Below are positions 17,267-26,327 of a DNA stretch of 64,000 bases, piece after piece. Source of the DNA: an uncultured Mediterraneibacter sp. GTDB lineage: Bacteria; Bacillota; Clostridia; Lachnospirales; Lachnospiraceae. Position numbers and translations under genes: made by a program. Every line of letters begins with the position of its first letter. Positions within the stretch are counted from its first letter, which is position 1. The stretch is taken from assembly GCA_944377745.1 (NCBI GenBank), contig CALWFV010000008.1, forward strand, positions 20,487 through 84,486, read 5' to 3'. The notes beneath the pieces were generated by a model that ran no database searches, was not told the DNA's origin, and was given only the letters and a program-made list of their open reading frames with translations.

Positions 17267-18607
17267 TCATTCTCCTCGTTCTCCCCACAGCTTCTCCGCT
17301 GTCGGTTTCCAGTTCTCCGCGTAAGGTTCACACCGGTCGCACAGGTCATCCACGCTCTCTGGATCCTGATAATCCGTATTCACGGCTCCGGTCTCCTTGA
17401 CCAGTTTCCTCAGGCGCTCCGGATTCTCCAGCATCGGGCAGGGACGCAGGTGGTTGTCGTTAAAGGGCTGGTTGTCGTGATAAGCCTGGAAGATCGGGCT
17501 TCTCAGCGCATCCAGAAGAGAGGTGTCATGGATATTCACGTTGGAATAATGGATGAATACACAGGGCTCCACGTCTCCCTTGGCGTTGATATGCAGATAT
17601 CTCCTTCCCCCTGCGATACATCCGCCCACATACTCACCGTCGTTCTGGAAATCCATTCCGAAGATTGGCTTGGTCTCACGGAAATGACGGATCCTGTGAT
17701 ACATCTCTTCCCTCTGCTCCGGCGTCGGAAGCAGATCTGTCACAGCGCCGTGTCCCACCGGCATATAGTGGAAGTACCATACGAAGAGGGCTCCGCTCTC
17801 GATCATCATATCATAGAATTCCTCGATGCTGACGTCCTCAAAGTTCTGGCTGGTATAACATACGGAGATGCCGAACGGGAGCTTGTGTTCCTTCATCAGG
17901 CTCATGGCATGGCGCACCTTCTCATACACGCCGTTTCCCCTTCGCCCGTCGTTGGCTTTCTCAAATCCCTCCAGGCTGATCGCCGGGACAAAATTCTTAA
18001 CCCTCAGCATTTCCTGACAGAATTCCTCATCGATCATAGTTCCGTTTGTAAAGGCGAGGAACTCGCAGTCCGGGTGCATCTCACAGATCTTAAACACATC
18101 TTTCCTGCGCACCGTGGGCTCGCCGCCCGTGTAAATATACATATAAGTTCCCAGTTCTTTGCCCTGGCGCACGATGGAATCAATATCCTCCAGGCTTAAG
18201 TTATACTGATGACCGTACTCTGCGGCCCAGCATCCTGTACAGTTCAGGTTGCACGCTGTGGTAGGATCCAGCAGGATCGCCCAGGGGATATTACAGTTGT
18301 ACTTTTGAGACATCTCCTCCTGGGTCGCGCTGCCCTTCAGGCTGGCGTTGGTGATAAAGTTCTGGAAGAATGCCCTGCGCACGCCCGGATCCAGCTCATA
18401 CAGCCGGAGGATCAGCTGATACCAGTTGTTCTTCTCCTCAATGGACTTCTGGATCGCATTTCTCTGGCTTGTGTACCAGTCCTTCGGCATAAACCGATCC
18501 ACGAACGACATCAGTTTCGGGATATTCTCCTCCGGATTTCCCTCCAGATATTTCAGAGCCTGGCTCACTGTAAATTCCTGCATTGTCTCTTTGATCGCCT
18601 TTCCCAT
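17267..18607 (-). CDS. Radical SAM protein
   Basis: A 446-residue radical SAM enzyme. The [4Fe-4S] cluster motif is TACNLNCTGCW (Cys119, Cys123, Cys126), and the SAM-binding YTGGEPTVR follows. Later cysteines (GGCIAGG, DVEPCVF, LRPCPM and DDLCDRCEPY near the end) could bind auxiliary clusters in a SPASM- or twitch-like region. A helical N-terminal stretch of about 100 residues precedes the barrel. ATG 18607 was chosen because GAGGCGG precedes it; the earlier in-frame ATG at 18643 has no ribosome site. It lies 73 bp downstream of ftsH on the same strand and is probably co-transcribed. Similar proteins are widespread in Clostridia; the reaction and substrate are unknown to me. Confidence 0.85.
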   Translation of the reverse strand: MGKAIKETMQEFTVSQALKYLEGNPEENIPKLMSFVDRFMPKDWYTSQRNAIQKSIEEKNNWYQLILRLYELDPGVRRAFFQNFITNASLKGSATQEEMSQKYNCNIPWAILLDPTTACNLNCTGCWAAEYGHQYNLSLEDIDSIVRQGKELGTYMYIYTGGEPTVRRKDVFKICEMHPDCEFLAFTNGTMIDEEFCQEMLRVKNFVPAISLEGFEKANDGRRGNGVYEKVRHAMSLMKEHKLPFGISVCYTSQNFEDVSIEEFYDMMIESGALFVWYFHYMPVGHGAVTDLLPTPEQREEMYHRIRHFRETKPIFGMDFQNDGEYVGGCIAGGRRYLHINAKGDVEPCVFIHYSNVNIHDTSLLDALRSPIFQAYHDNQPFNDNHLRPCPMLENPERLRKLVKETGAVNTDYQDPESVDDLCDRCEPYAENWKPTAEKLWGERGE

Positions 18608-18680
18608 TTGTGTTTCCGCCTCTCTGTTTTTCTTTCGTATCATCTATATGAATGAATCACCGTTGTCAGCACTGCCGACA

Positions 18681-20501
18681 CTATGCGTTTAATATCTTCA
18701 TGAATTCGTCTCCTGTGATCGTCTCCTTGTCATAGAGATAATCAGCCAGTTCATCCAGCTTCTCCCGGTTCTCTTCCAGGATCTTCCGGGCTTTCTCATG
18801 CTGCTTTTTCACCAGTTCCACCACCTGGCGGTCGATCTCCGCCTGGGTTTCCGCGGAACAGCTCAGGGAAGTGTCCCCGCCCAGATACTGGTTGGTCACT
18901 GTCTCCATCGCCACCATGTCGAAGTCCCTGCTCATACCGTACCGGGTGATCATGGACCTTGCAAGTTTCGTCGCCTGCTCGATATCGTTGGACGCCCCTG
19001 TTGACGCTGAGTGGAAAATGATTTCCTCGGCGGCACGGCCTCCGGTCAGTGTGGCGATCTTGTTCTCCAGTTCCTCCTGGCTCATCAGATAGTGGTTGCC
19101 TTCCTCCACCTGCATCGTGTATCCCAGGGCTCCGGAAGTACGGGGCACGATAGTGATCTTCTGTACCGGAGCAGAATTGCTCTGCTTCGCTGCCACAAGC
19201 GCGTGACCGATTTCGTGATAGGAAACCACTTTTTTCTCCTGATCGGTGAGGATCGCGTTTTTCTTCTGGTATCCCGCGATAACGACTTCAATGCTCTCCT
19301 CCAGATCCGCCTGAGTCACAAAACTCCTGTTTTCCCGGACTGCCCGCAGCGCTGCCTCATTGACGATATTGGCCAGCTCCGCTCCGGATGCCCCGGACGC
19401 CATCCTTGCGATCCGGTTAAAGTCGACACTCTCATCCAGTTTCACTTTCTTCGCATGGACTTTCAGGATCTCTTCACGGCCTTTCAGGTCAGGAAGTTCC
19501 ACAGGAACGCGCCGGTCGAAACGTCCCGGTCTTGTCAGCGCCGGATCCAGAGATTCCGGGCGGTTGGTCGCCGCCAGGATGATCACGCCGTTGTTTGTCT
19601 CAAATCCGTCCATCTCTGTGAGAAGCTGGTTCAGCGTCTGTTCCCGCTCATCGTTTCCGCCCACACGCCCGTCACGCTTCTGCCCGATGGCGTCGATCTC
19701 ATCGATGAACACGATACAGGGAGCCTTCTCCTTTGCCTGTTTGAACAGATCCCTTACCTTTGACGCTCCCATGCCCACGAACATCTCCACAAACTCAGAA
19801 CCCGACATGGAGAAGAAGGGGACGTTGGACTCTCCGGCGACTGCCTTGGCCAGCATGGTCTTACCGGTTCCGGGAGGCCCTACGAGAAGGATGCCCTTCG
19901 GCATGGACGCGCCGATCTCCTGATACTTTTTCGGGTTGTGCAGATAGTCGACGATCTCGGAGAGATTCTCCTTTGCCTCATCCTCACCGGCGACATCAGA
20001 GAAGCGGATGCCCTCCGAGGACTTCACGTAAACTTTCGCGTTACTCTTTCCCATCCCGAAGATCATAGAATCCGGACCGCCGCTTGCTCTGCTCATGAGC
20101 TTTTTCGACATATACTGGCCGATCCCGATAAAAATCACGATGGGAAGGATCCAGGAAATAAGAAATGTAAGGATGGGCGACGTCTGCTCAACGATCTGAC
20201 CCGAAAACTTTGCGCCGGAGGCATACAATCTCTCGGTCATTCCCGGGTCATCCACCATTCCTGTCTTATAGATCTGGTTCCCTTCCCGGTTGGTAAATAT
20301 GATCTCGTTCTCACTCTGATCGATCTCAACCTGACCGATCTCCTCATTCTCTGTCATCTGGATAAACTGATCGTATCCTACCTCTTTTACCTGTCGTTCC
20401 ACCGCCCAGGGCATAAACAGGAAATTAAACAGCAGCAGAACCGCCAGAACGATCACGTAATAAAATATCAGGGGTTTTCTCGGTTTTTTTACCTCATGCA
20501 T
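18681..20501 (-). CDS. ftsH: ATP-dependent zinc metalloprotease FtsH
   Basis: A 606-residue membrane-bound AAA+ protease that degrades misfolded or regulatory proteins. It has two N-terminal membrane segments (about residues 11-31 and 105-128) around an extracytoplasmic domain, Walker A GPPGTGKT, Walker B IVFIDEID, the SRH arginines (RPGRFDRRV) and the zinc motif HEIGH. Length is normal for the family, with a short C-terminal tail. ATG 20501 follows AAGGAGGAAGGAAT. In many Firmicutes the principal ftsH lies near hpt and tilS. Here its neighbours are a coiled-coil protein (50 bp upstream) and a radical SAM protein, so it may be a second copy. That is inference; the rest of the genome is not visible. 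Confidence 0.95.
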   Translation of the reverse strand: MHEVKKPRKPLIFYYVIVLAVLLLFNFLFMPWAVERQVKEVGYDQFIQMTENEEIGQVEIDQSENEIIFTNREGNQIYKTGMVDDPGMTERLYASGAKFSGQIVEQTSPILTFLISWILPIVIFIGIGQYMSKKLMSRASGGPDSMIFGMGKSNAKVYVKSSEGIRFSDVAGEDEAKENLSEIVDYLHNPKKYQEIGASMPKGILLVGPPGTGKTMLAKAVAGESNVPFFSMSGSEFVEMFVGMGASKVRDLFKQAKEKAPCIVFIDEIDAIGQKRDGRVGGNDEREQTLNQLLTEMDGFETNNGVIILAATNRPESLDPALTRPGRFDRRVPVELPDLKGREEILKVHAKKVKLDESVDFNRIARMASGASGAELANIVNEAALRAVRENRSFVTQADLEESIEVVIAGYQKKNAILTDQEKKVVSYHEIGHALVAAKQSNSAPVQKITIVPRTSGALGYTMQVEEGNHYLMSQEELENKIATLTGGRAAEEIIFHSASTGASNDIEQATKLARSMITRYGMSRDFDMVAMETVTNQYLGGDTSLSCSAETQAEIDRQVVELVKKQHEKARKILEENREKLDELADYLYDKETITGDEFMKILNA

Positions 20502-20551
20502 ATTCCTTCCTCCTTCTGTTCATAATTGATCTAACGCTGTCTTTTTATATT

Positions 20552-21007
20552 TCAGCATCCGGAACCTTTCCCGTTTTTCTTCTGCTCTCCGCTCTTCTGA
20601 TTCTCAAGCGCTTTTAATGCGGAGATCAGCGCCTGCTGCATGGCAAGCGTTGCGAAATCCATAGCATATTCCGCGTACAGCAGTTCAGCTTCGCTCTCAT
20701 CCTCCTCCGGACTGCTGTCCTCGGAATGGATATCATGCGCGAGCTGATTCTCTGTCAGTTCCTGGGTCTTCTTTCTGTAATCAGCCTGTATCTGCGACAG
20801 CCTTTTTACAGCTTCCGACCTGCATGACTCTGCTTTTTCCTCAAGCAGGAGTGTGTTTTCCTCAAATTCTTCTTCTGCTTTTTTCAGTTCCGAGCGGATC
20901 TTTGCGCTGTCCCCCTGCTCACAGACACGGATCCTGCACTGAAGTTTTCCGTACTGCTCTGCCATCTCATAAAGTTTAACGGCAAATATGCTGTTATCGA
21001 TCTTCAT
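20552..21007 (-). CDS. Coiled-coil protein, unrecognised
   Basis: A 151-residue soluble protein with no family I recognise. Residues 40-90 are highly charged with a heptad-like pattern (SELKKAEEEFEENTLLLEEK), so a long coiled coil is likely. An acidic linker (EDSSPEEDESEAELL) follows, then a hydrophobic helix (FATLAMQQALISALKAL) and a basic tail ending in GKGSGC. There is no signal peptide and no clear membrane segment. ATG 21007 follows AAAGGAGG. It is the first gene of an apparent operon with ftsH (50-bp gap) and the radical SAM gene. It could be an FtsH adaptor or substrate; nothing in the sequence proves this. Confidence 0.75.
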   Translation of the reverse strand: MKIDNSIFAVKLYEMAEQYGKLQCRIRVCEQGDSAKIRSELKKAEEEFEENTLLLEEKAESCRSEAVKRLSQIQADYRKKTQELTENQLAHDIHSEDSSPEEDESEAELLYAEYAMDFATLAMQQALISALKALENQKSGEQKKNGKGSGC

Positions 21008-21097
21008 GTAAATATCCTCCTTTCCGTGTCTTTTTCTCCCTATATTTTTATATAGCAGATAAAAAAGAAGATTTCGACTCTCAGATTTCGAAATCTG

Positions 21098-21154
21098 TCT
21101 TTACAAAAATCCGGATCTGTCAAAAAAACTGACAAATCCGGATTTTTGTAAAGA
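21098..21154. repeat. Long inverted repeat (25-bp arms, 7-base loop)
   Basis: Arms 21098-21122 and 21130-21154 pair over 25 bp with one mismatch; the loop is AAAAAAC. Arm 1 begins TCTTTACAAAAATCCGGAT. The element lies between divergent genes, 91 bp upstream of the coiled-coil/ftsH operon and 119 bp upstream of the GT8 gene, so it is not at the 3' end of any gene seen here. Next to it is the perfect 16-bp palindrome CAGATTTCGAAATCTG (21082-21097). Possible roles are a bidirectional terminator, an operator or a MITE-like remnant. Confidence 0.7.
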
Positions 21155-21272
21155 CACTGTGAAAAAATTATAAGTGGCAGGAATACGCCTCATATACTAT
21201 ATTGAAAATACAGACAGCGGACAGGATCAAAGTATCTGTCCGCCGGGAAAATGAAAGAAAAGGAGCCTCTTA

Positions 21273-22148
21273 ATGGAACCAAAGAAAGAAAACAGACAGG
21301 ACCGTATACAGGTCCTCACTACTCTCGATCAGAATTATCTGCCCCGGCTGCAGGTACTGCTCACATCAATCTATCTCAATGATCCCGGTGAGCAGGCGGA
21401 CATCTGGCTTATGCACAGCCGGATCCCGGATGACGCGCTTGCACCCGTATCTGAACTGTGCCGTCTGTTCGGATTCGGCTTCCGCGCGATACAGATCGAC
21501 GGATCCAGCTTTCAGGGCGCCCCTGTCAGCCGGCAGTATCCGAAAGAAATGTACTACCGTCTTCTGGCGTCGCAGTTTCTGCCGGATGATATTCACCGCA
21601 TCATCTATCTGGATCCGGACATTCTCGTCATCAATTCCCTGCGTCCTCTCTGGGATATGGATATGGAGGGAAATCTTTTTGCCGCCGCATCCCACACGGG
21701 CATAACGGAGCTTGCAAACAATATCAATCAGATCCGTCTGGAAACGGATCACGATTACTATAATTCAGGAGTTCTTCTGATGGATCTTGACAGAGCAAGA
21801 GAGGAGATCTCTGCCGGAGAAATATTTGACTATGTTAAAGAACATGGAAAAGAACTGCTCCTGCCGGACCAGGATGTACTGAATGCCCTGTACGGCAGAA
21901 GGACTATGGATCTGGACGACGCCGTGTGGAATTATGATACGCGCAATTACAACACGTATCTTCTCCGCAGTACCGGCGTCTGCGATATGGACTGGGTGAT
22001 GAAGAACACTTCCGTCCTCCATTTCTGCGGGAGGTCAAAACCCTGGCAGAAAGGATATATCCACAGATTCGGCATCCTGTACAAACACTACATGGAGCTG
22101 ACCCGCAGATATATCAACTGCGCTGGGCAGGATAGATCTTTCCGGTAA
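21273..22148 (+). CDS. Glycosyltransferase family 8 protein
   Basis: A 291-residue retaining glycosyltransferase of the GT8 type. Family features are the N-terminal VLTTLDQNYLPRLQVLLTSI, the metal-binding DXD in IIYLDPDILV (about residue 113), YYNSGVLLMDL, the PDQDVLNAL segment and HFCGRSKPW near the end. It probably uses a UDP-hexose to build a cell-surface polymer or glycolipid. ATG 21273 follows AAAGGAGCCTCTTA. The gene stands alone on the plus strand. Its last 35 bases overlap the end of a convergent TetR-type gene. Acceptor and donor cannot be read from the sequence. Confidence 0.88.
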   Translation: MEPKKENRQDRIQVLTTLDQNYLPRLQVLLTSIYLNDPGEQADIWLMHSRIPDDALAPVSELCRLFGFGFRAIQIDGSSFQGAPVSRQYPKEMYYRLLASQFLPDDIHRIIYLDPDILVINSLRPLWDMDMEGNLFAAASHTGITELANNINQIRLETDHDYYNSGVLLMDLDRAREEISAGEIFDYVKEHGKELLLPDQDVLNALYGRRTMDLDDAVWNYDTRNYNTYLLRSTGVCDMDWVMKNTSVLHFCGRSKPWQKGYIHRFGILYKHYMELTRRYINCAGQDRSFR

Positions 22149-22656
22149 TGATCTTTTCGATCTGCCGGATCAGCTTTTCCTCATCAAGCTGATTTTTCCT
22201 GCTGTAATGCAGGATGACCCCGACCATTCCGCTTGCATAGAACTGGAGCATCATCTCCATATCGTCGTAGCTGATCTCAATACCTGAGAATTTGCTGCGG
22301 GCTATTTTATCCAGATACATCGCCGCAGACTCCACAAGGATGCCCTCGATCTGGATCCAGTTTTTCGAATTCACGAGCCGTTCCAGCTTATTTTTATGTT
22401 CCGTCACAAAAGATGTGAAAACCCGGAGGGCATCCAGATGATTCTCAGACTTCAGGCTCTGCTCCGCCGCTTCCGTGGCAGATCTCCGGAAGGTCCACTC
22501 CAGGACATCCATGATATCCCGAAAGTGATAGTAAAATGTCTGCCGGGAAATATGACATTCCTCGATCAGCCGTTTCACAGTGATCTTGTCGATATCTTCT
22601 TTCTCCAGCAGATTGGTAAAATTTTCTGCAATTAAAATCTTCATGTCTTCTCTCAT
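22114..22656 (-). CDS. TetR-family regulator
   Basis: A 180-residue regulator. The N-terminal helix-turn-helix (KITVKRLIEECHISRQTFYYHF, residues 24-45) is TetR-like, and the spacing and short C-terminal domain recall the DhaS-like subgroup. The C-terminal half is helical and would bind the effector. ATG 22656 follows GAGGTG. It lies 188 bp downstream of a GH3 gene on the same strand, but a terminator at 22733-22763 separates them, so it is probably transcribed on its own. The stop region overlaps the GT8 gene by 35 bp, tail to tail. The target is not apparent; the gene may regulate itself. Confidence 0.85.
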   Translation of the reverse strand: MREDMKILIAENFTNLLEKEDIDKITVKRLIEECHISRQTFYYHFRDIMDVLEWTFRRSATEAAEQSLKSENHLDALRVFTSFVTEHKNKLERLVNSKNWIQIEGILVESAAMYLDKIARSKFSGIEISYDDMEMMLQFYASGMVGVILHYSRKNQLDEEKLIRQIEKIITGKIYPAQRS

Positions 22657-22732
22657 AAAAGCACCTCAGGATAGTATTTTATCGTACTTTTCCACCGTTA
22701 TCAAGCGACGAATTTAATTTTTCCTATAGCAA

Positions 22733-22763
22733 AACAGGGCCATCCGCATCGGATGACCCTGTT
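22733..22763 (-). terminator. Rho-independent terminator after GH3
   Basis: On the minus strand the hairpin AACAGGG-T-CATCCG / CGGATG-G-CCCTGTT is followed by TTTTGCTAT. It lies 80 bp beyond the stop of the GH3 gene. Confidence 0.75.
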
Positions 22764-22843
22764 AAGTCGGATTCGGCACCGGACCGGCAGCGCCGAAAAT
22801 ATCGTATTATCTCTTATTCTTATATTATGTTCTTGTATCTCGC

Positions 22844-25102
22844 TTATTCGTAATGCAATCCGAAATCCATCTCGTAGTAATTCCCGTCCGCATCCCTGTA
22901 AGCATAAGCCTTTCCGTTCTCGTCCTTAAGTTCTTCCGGCATATACTGATCTTTATCATATCCCGGCACATCATTGGGGCTGATGCACACGCCGTTCTCA
23001 TCCACCTTCAGGACCTCATCGTTCCTCGGAAGGGTGAACGGAAGCTTTCCGGTGGGAGCAAATCTTCCCGAGATCACATCCAGGATCGCCGGCTGATAGG
23101 TATTGAATCCGGCTGTCAGGGCATCCGCATAAGGTTCTACATTTCCAAGCTGCCATGCCAGAGTAAAGTTGACATTGATGATCACCTTTCCCTGATTTGC
23201 ATGTACCGCCTCCGCGATCTCAGCGATCCTTCCCGCTTCCGCCAGCGTGGTCTCGCAGTGCGTCTCCGCCTTCGGGCGTCCCTGGTCGTCCACATCGTGT
23301 ACCACCTTGCCGTCGCAGATATCCAGTTCCAGGAAGCCCGGCGTCGCGCTGAAATATGCGCCCGAGGAAGGCGATACCATCAGGATCGCATAGTCCGCCT
23401 CTGCCGGATCGTCTGTCAGCATATCGGACGGCAGAGCCTCGCGGAGTCCTTTCGTGGCCTCGTCTGCGCTTTCCTTGTCCTTTCCGAATGCTTCAGCATA
23501 CAGTTTCTTTCCTGCCAGCTTCTCCTCCGTCAGCGGAAGGACGCCGTCATTTTTCAACAGGACAACGCTCTTTCGGTGCGCATCCATCGCCTGATCCCAG
23601 TATTCCTGCTTTGCCGCTGTCTCAGCGGATTTCTTCGGATCCCGGTACGGATTCTCGAACATTCCCAGTTCAAACATCTCGGTCAGGGTACGGGTCACGG
23701 CACGGTCGATGGATTCGTCTGTCAGGATCAGTTCCTCTTTTGTAAATCCTTCCGGAACCGGATGGGTCTCATAATAGTCATTCTTTCCGCGCTCGTACGC
23801 CTCCATGCCTTCTTTATTGTCAAACAGTCCGCTGATCAGGTCTATGCCGCCGTTCGTCACCGCGAAACCGATCCGCTCAGGCTTGTCCAGCATCTCAACG
23901 CCCCAGCACATATTGTGGACGATCCCGGTGTCGGAATTGATGTATCCCTTAAATCCCATCTGCTTCCGGAGAAGTCCGTCGATAAATGGCTTGTTGAACG
24001 CAAATCCGTAGGGGAGCATTTCCATCTCTTCCCCGTTCCGGTCAGTCTGAGGAGCGCTCTTCTCCTTCGCCGGTTTCGCATAGTACGGCATGATGGAGGA
24101 AACGTTTTTCTCTATCGCTTTCTGAAACGGCGGAAGGTGATATTTCTCAAGGCTTCCCTCTGTCTGATAGACATTCCATTGCCCCATCTTGTAATGAGGG
24201 TCAAATCCGTTCTCTCTTGCTCCGCCGCCCGGAAAATGCTTCACGGTCATCGCCACGCCGTCATCAGTGACGCCTTCGCTGCTTCCCTGGATGATCGGGA
24301 TGATATGCTCAAAGATCTCTCCGATCAGTTCCGTATCCTCCCCGAATGTCCCAAAAGTACGCTGCCAGCGGGGATCCGTCATCGTATCCGCCATATACAT
24401 ATATCCTTTTCTCAGACCGGACGCATTCCAGCAGTCCCGAACGCACCCGGCGAACTGATCCGCGATCTTCATGCTGTCGCCCTTGATGGCAGCCGCGATC
24501 CCCAGCGTCCCCGGCCAGGTCGGGAAAACGCCCGCCGCGTCGTTCATCCCGTATACGACTTCTCCGTTCTCATTTCTCGAGTTGGAGACCATCTCTACCG
24601 GGATGAAATGTTCACATTCCTCCGCTACCTTCTGAAGCTGGTTCAGGAAATCCGTCAGATCGTCAGCCGGCGGATTTGCCCGCAGGATCAGGTGACGTGA
24701 GAACCACTCCTTGATCAGTGTGGAAGTTCCCGGAAGACGCTGTTCCCCGAAGATCGTCTTCCCCTGGAACTCGCCTTCATCCAGCGTACCGGACTCATCC
24801 AGCACAACTCCTCCGGTCCCGTCCGCCTTCTTCTCAGATACAACGTGAGGATATTTTCCCATCCTCCAGTCCGAGATAAAAAGCTGCGCGATCTTCTCCT
24901 CCACGGTCAGCGTCTTTACATATGCCTCCGCACGCTTCCGTGCCGGAAGCCTCCAGTCATTGACCTCGGAAACTTTTCCCGATCCGTCGATGTCCTTGAA
25001 ATAGTTTCCGTCCTCCTCGATCACAGCCCGGCTGACCGTACTGATCTCCGGTCCGTTCTCATTATGATAAACTCTGTAATTATCTGATGCTTTCTTTCCC
25101 AT
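22844..25102 (-). CDS. GH3 glycosidase (second copy)
   Basis: A 752-residue GH3 enzyme of a different subgroup from the one at 10077. Motifs are TVEEKIAQLF near residue 66, KHFPGGG (288-294) and the presumed nucleophile Asp391 in GYINSDTG. The C-terminal sandwich domain begins near KSVVLLKNDGVLPL, and the protein ends soon after PGYDKDQYMPEEL. No signal peptide and no fibronectin domain, unlike the first GH3. ATG 25102 was chosen for AGGAGGT nine bases upstream; the 25 residues before it in the same frame are not family-like. No transporter or regulator is adjacent. Substrate uncertain: beta-glucoside, beta-xyloside or arabinopyranoside. Confidence 0.9.
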   Translation of the reverse strand: MGKKASDNYRVYHNENGPEISTVSRAVIEEDGNYFKDIDGSGKVSEVNDWRLPARKRAEAYVKTLTVEEKIAQLFISDWRMGKYPHVVSEKKADGTGGVVLDESGTLDEGEFQGKTIFGEQRLPGTSTLIKEWFSRHLILRANPPADDLTDFLNQLQKVAEECEHFIPVEMVSNSRNENGEVVYGMNDAAGVFPTWPGTLGIAAAIKGDSMKIADQFAGCVRDCWNASGLRKGYMYMADTMTDPRWQRTFGTFGEDTELIGEIFEHIIPIIQGSSEGVTDDGVAMTVKHFPGGGARENGFDPHYKMGQWNVYQTEGSLEKYHLPPFQKAIEKNVSSIMPYYAKPAKEKSAPQTDRNGEEMEMLPYGFAFNKPFIDGLLRKQMGFKGYINSDTGIVHNMCWGVEMLDKPERIGFAVTNGGIDLISGLFDNKEGMEAYERGKNDYYETHPVPEGFTKEELILTDESIDRAVTRTLTEMFELGMFENPYRDPKKSAETAAKQEYWDQAMDAHRKSVVLLKNDGVLPLTEEKLAGKKLYAEAFGKDKESADEATKGLREALPSDMLTDDPAEADYAILMVSPSSGAYFSATPGFLELDICDGKVVHDVDDQGRPKAETHCETTLAEAGRIAEIAEAVHANQGKVIINVNFTLAWQLGNVEPYADALTAGFNTYQPAILDVISGRFAPTGKLPFTLPRNDEVLKVDENGVCISPNDVPGYDKDQYMPEELKDENGKAYAYRDADGNYYEMDFGLHYE

Positions 25103-25132
25103 GCAGCACCTACCTCCTGTATATGATGATGA

Positions 25133-25149
25133 GGAATGGCATCCATTCC
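25133..25149. promoter_or_regulatory. Palindrome upstream of the second GH3
   Basis: GGAATGG-CAT-CCATTCC is a perfect 7+3+7 inverted repeat starting 31 bp before the GH3 start codon. It could be an operator or a leader hairpin. No regulator is adjacent to assign to it. Confidence 0.35.
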
Positions 25150-25252
25150 CCGCCTTTCCTGATAGCAAAAGGCACATTTCATCTGTTATTTTACCATCTA
25201 TTCCCCATTGATTTCAGCACAATATACCTGCATATTAGCATAAATTACAGGG

Positions 25253-26092
25253 TCATTCTTCTTTCCACAGCCGCTTCGTGATCTCTCTGAAATCAATCTG
25301 CAGTCTGCCCCCGTAGATCCTGACAGGCACCTTATCCCGAAATGTATACATGGAAATCTCCGGGGCTTCTTCTCCCTCGAACCAGTAACACACTACTTTC
25401 TCCCGTTTCCGGTCAATGATCCAGTATTCCCGTACTCCCGCATCCATATATTTCTGCATTTTGACCCCGTAATCCCGCTTCCGGCTGGATGCGGATACAA
25501 TCTCGGCGCAGAAATCCGGAGCCCCGTAAACTCCTTTTCGCGTGATCCGCTCTTCCCTGCAGACTAGCGCGATATCCGGCTGCACGATCGTTCTGTCATC
25601 GCAGTCAAGCTGTACGTTCAGAGGCGAAGTCAGCACACGGCATTTTCCCCCGTTCTGGCGGATATAAAACCCGAATTCCAGCATCAGCTCCGTCACCAGT
25701 TCCTGATGAGTAAAGGACGGCGCCTCCAGAAAGATCAGCTTCCCGTCGATCAGTTCCGCATGCACATCCTCAGGAAGCCTGTGATAGTCCTCGGCCGTGT
25801 ACATCCCCTGTCTTTTTGTCAGATACCGCGCCTGCTCTTCCCTGACAGCCTCCGGAAGGCTTCCATATAGGGCATCCCCCTTCCGGTCCGGAGACCCCCC
25901 CCATTCTTCCTCCGCGTCTCCGGCGCCGTACAGGACCTTCTCCAACGCGCGGAGCGTATCATATCTGGGGGAGCGGGTCTCCCCGCTTAAGATTTTATTT
26001 ATCGTTCCTGTCGGAACGCCGGACAGCCGGGAGAGCTGCTCCGTGGTAAGGCCAAGTTTCTTCTTTCTCTCATTCAGCTTTTCATACAACAT
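25253..26092 (-). CDS. XRE-type HTH fused to Uma2-family nuclease domain
   Basis: A 279-residue fusion. Residues 1-60 are an XRE/Cro helix-turn-helix (LTTEQLSRLSGVPTGTINKIL). After a linker, residues 95-275 form a Uma2/DUF820 domain of the PD-(D/E)XK type, with HAELIDGKLI, IVQPDIALV, CAEIVSASS and KMQKYMDAGVREYWII carrying the expected E, PD, E and K positions. The nuclease core looks intact. Uma2 proteins are abundant in cyanobacteria and scattered elsewhere, with no settled function. ATG 26092 follows GGGGAGAGG; the frame is open to 26149 without a better start. A strong promoter with a palindromic operator lies just upstream, suggesting that the HTH autoregulates. Confidence 0.87.
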   Translation of the reverse strand: MLYEKLNERKKKLGLTTEQLSRLSGVPTGTINKILSGETRSPRYDTLRALEKVLYGAGDAEEEWGGSPDRKGDALYGSLPEAVREEQARYLTKRQGMYTAEDYHRLPEDVHAELIDGKLIFLEAPSFTHQELVTELMLEFGFYIRQNGGKCRVLTSPLNVQLDCDDRTIVQPDIALVCREERITRKGVYGAPDFCAEIVSASSRKRDYGVKMQKYMDAGVREYWIIDRKREKVVCYWFEGEEAPEISMYTFRDKVPVRIYGGRLQIDFREITKRLWKEE

Positions 26093-26153
26093 AGGACCTC
26101 TCCCCTTTCCGTCACAGAAACTGAGAAATGCATACCAACTTTTTTTCATTTAT

Positions 26154-26205
26154 ATTGTATTTCCATTTTTGATATATGTCAACCGTTTTTACCGTTTTCG
26201 GTAAA
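26154..26205 (-). promoter_or_regulatory. Promoter and operator of the XRE-Uma2 gene
   Basis: On the minus strand TTGACA (26182-26177), a 17-base spacer and TACAAT (26159-26154) form a near-consensus sigma-A promoter. Just upstream is the palindrome TTTACCG-TTTT-CGGTAAA (26188-26205), with a further CGGTT half-site running into the -35. It is a good candidate for binding by the HTH domain of the fusion protein. Confidence 0.7.
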
Positions 26206-26327
26206 TCCTTATTTTCATCTATGCAGTTTCCGAGACAGCTCCTATACAGTCATATAACTCCAGTGATATAATATAAGCAGTTACTAAACAGCAGAAACGT
26301 ATCAGCATACAGGAAAGGAGGAAGTTT

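Noticed and set aside
21160-21240. Sigma-54 type promoter (GTGGCAGG) before the GT8 gene
   Set aside because: The -24 half is similar but the -12 TTGC element is missing at the required distance.
22853-24700. 615-codon open frame on the plus strand, opposite the GH3 gene
   Set aside because: Antisense to a clear GH3 gene; composition is rich in His, Arg and Leu with no motif and no ribosome site. GC-biased codon use leaves the opposite strand open.
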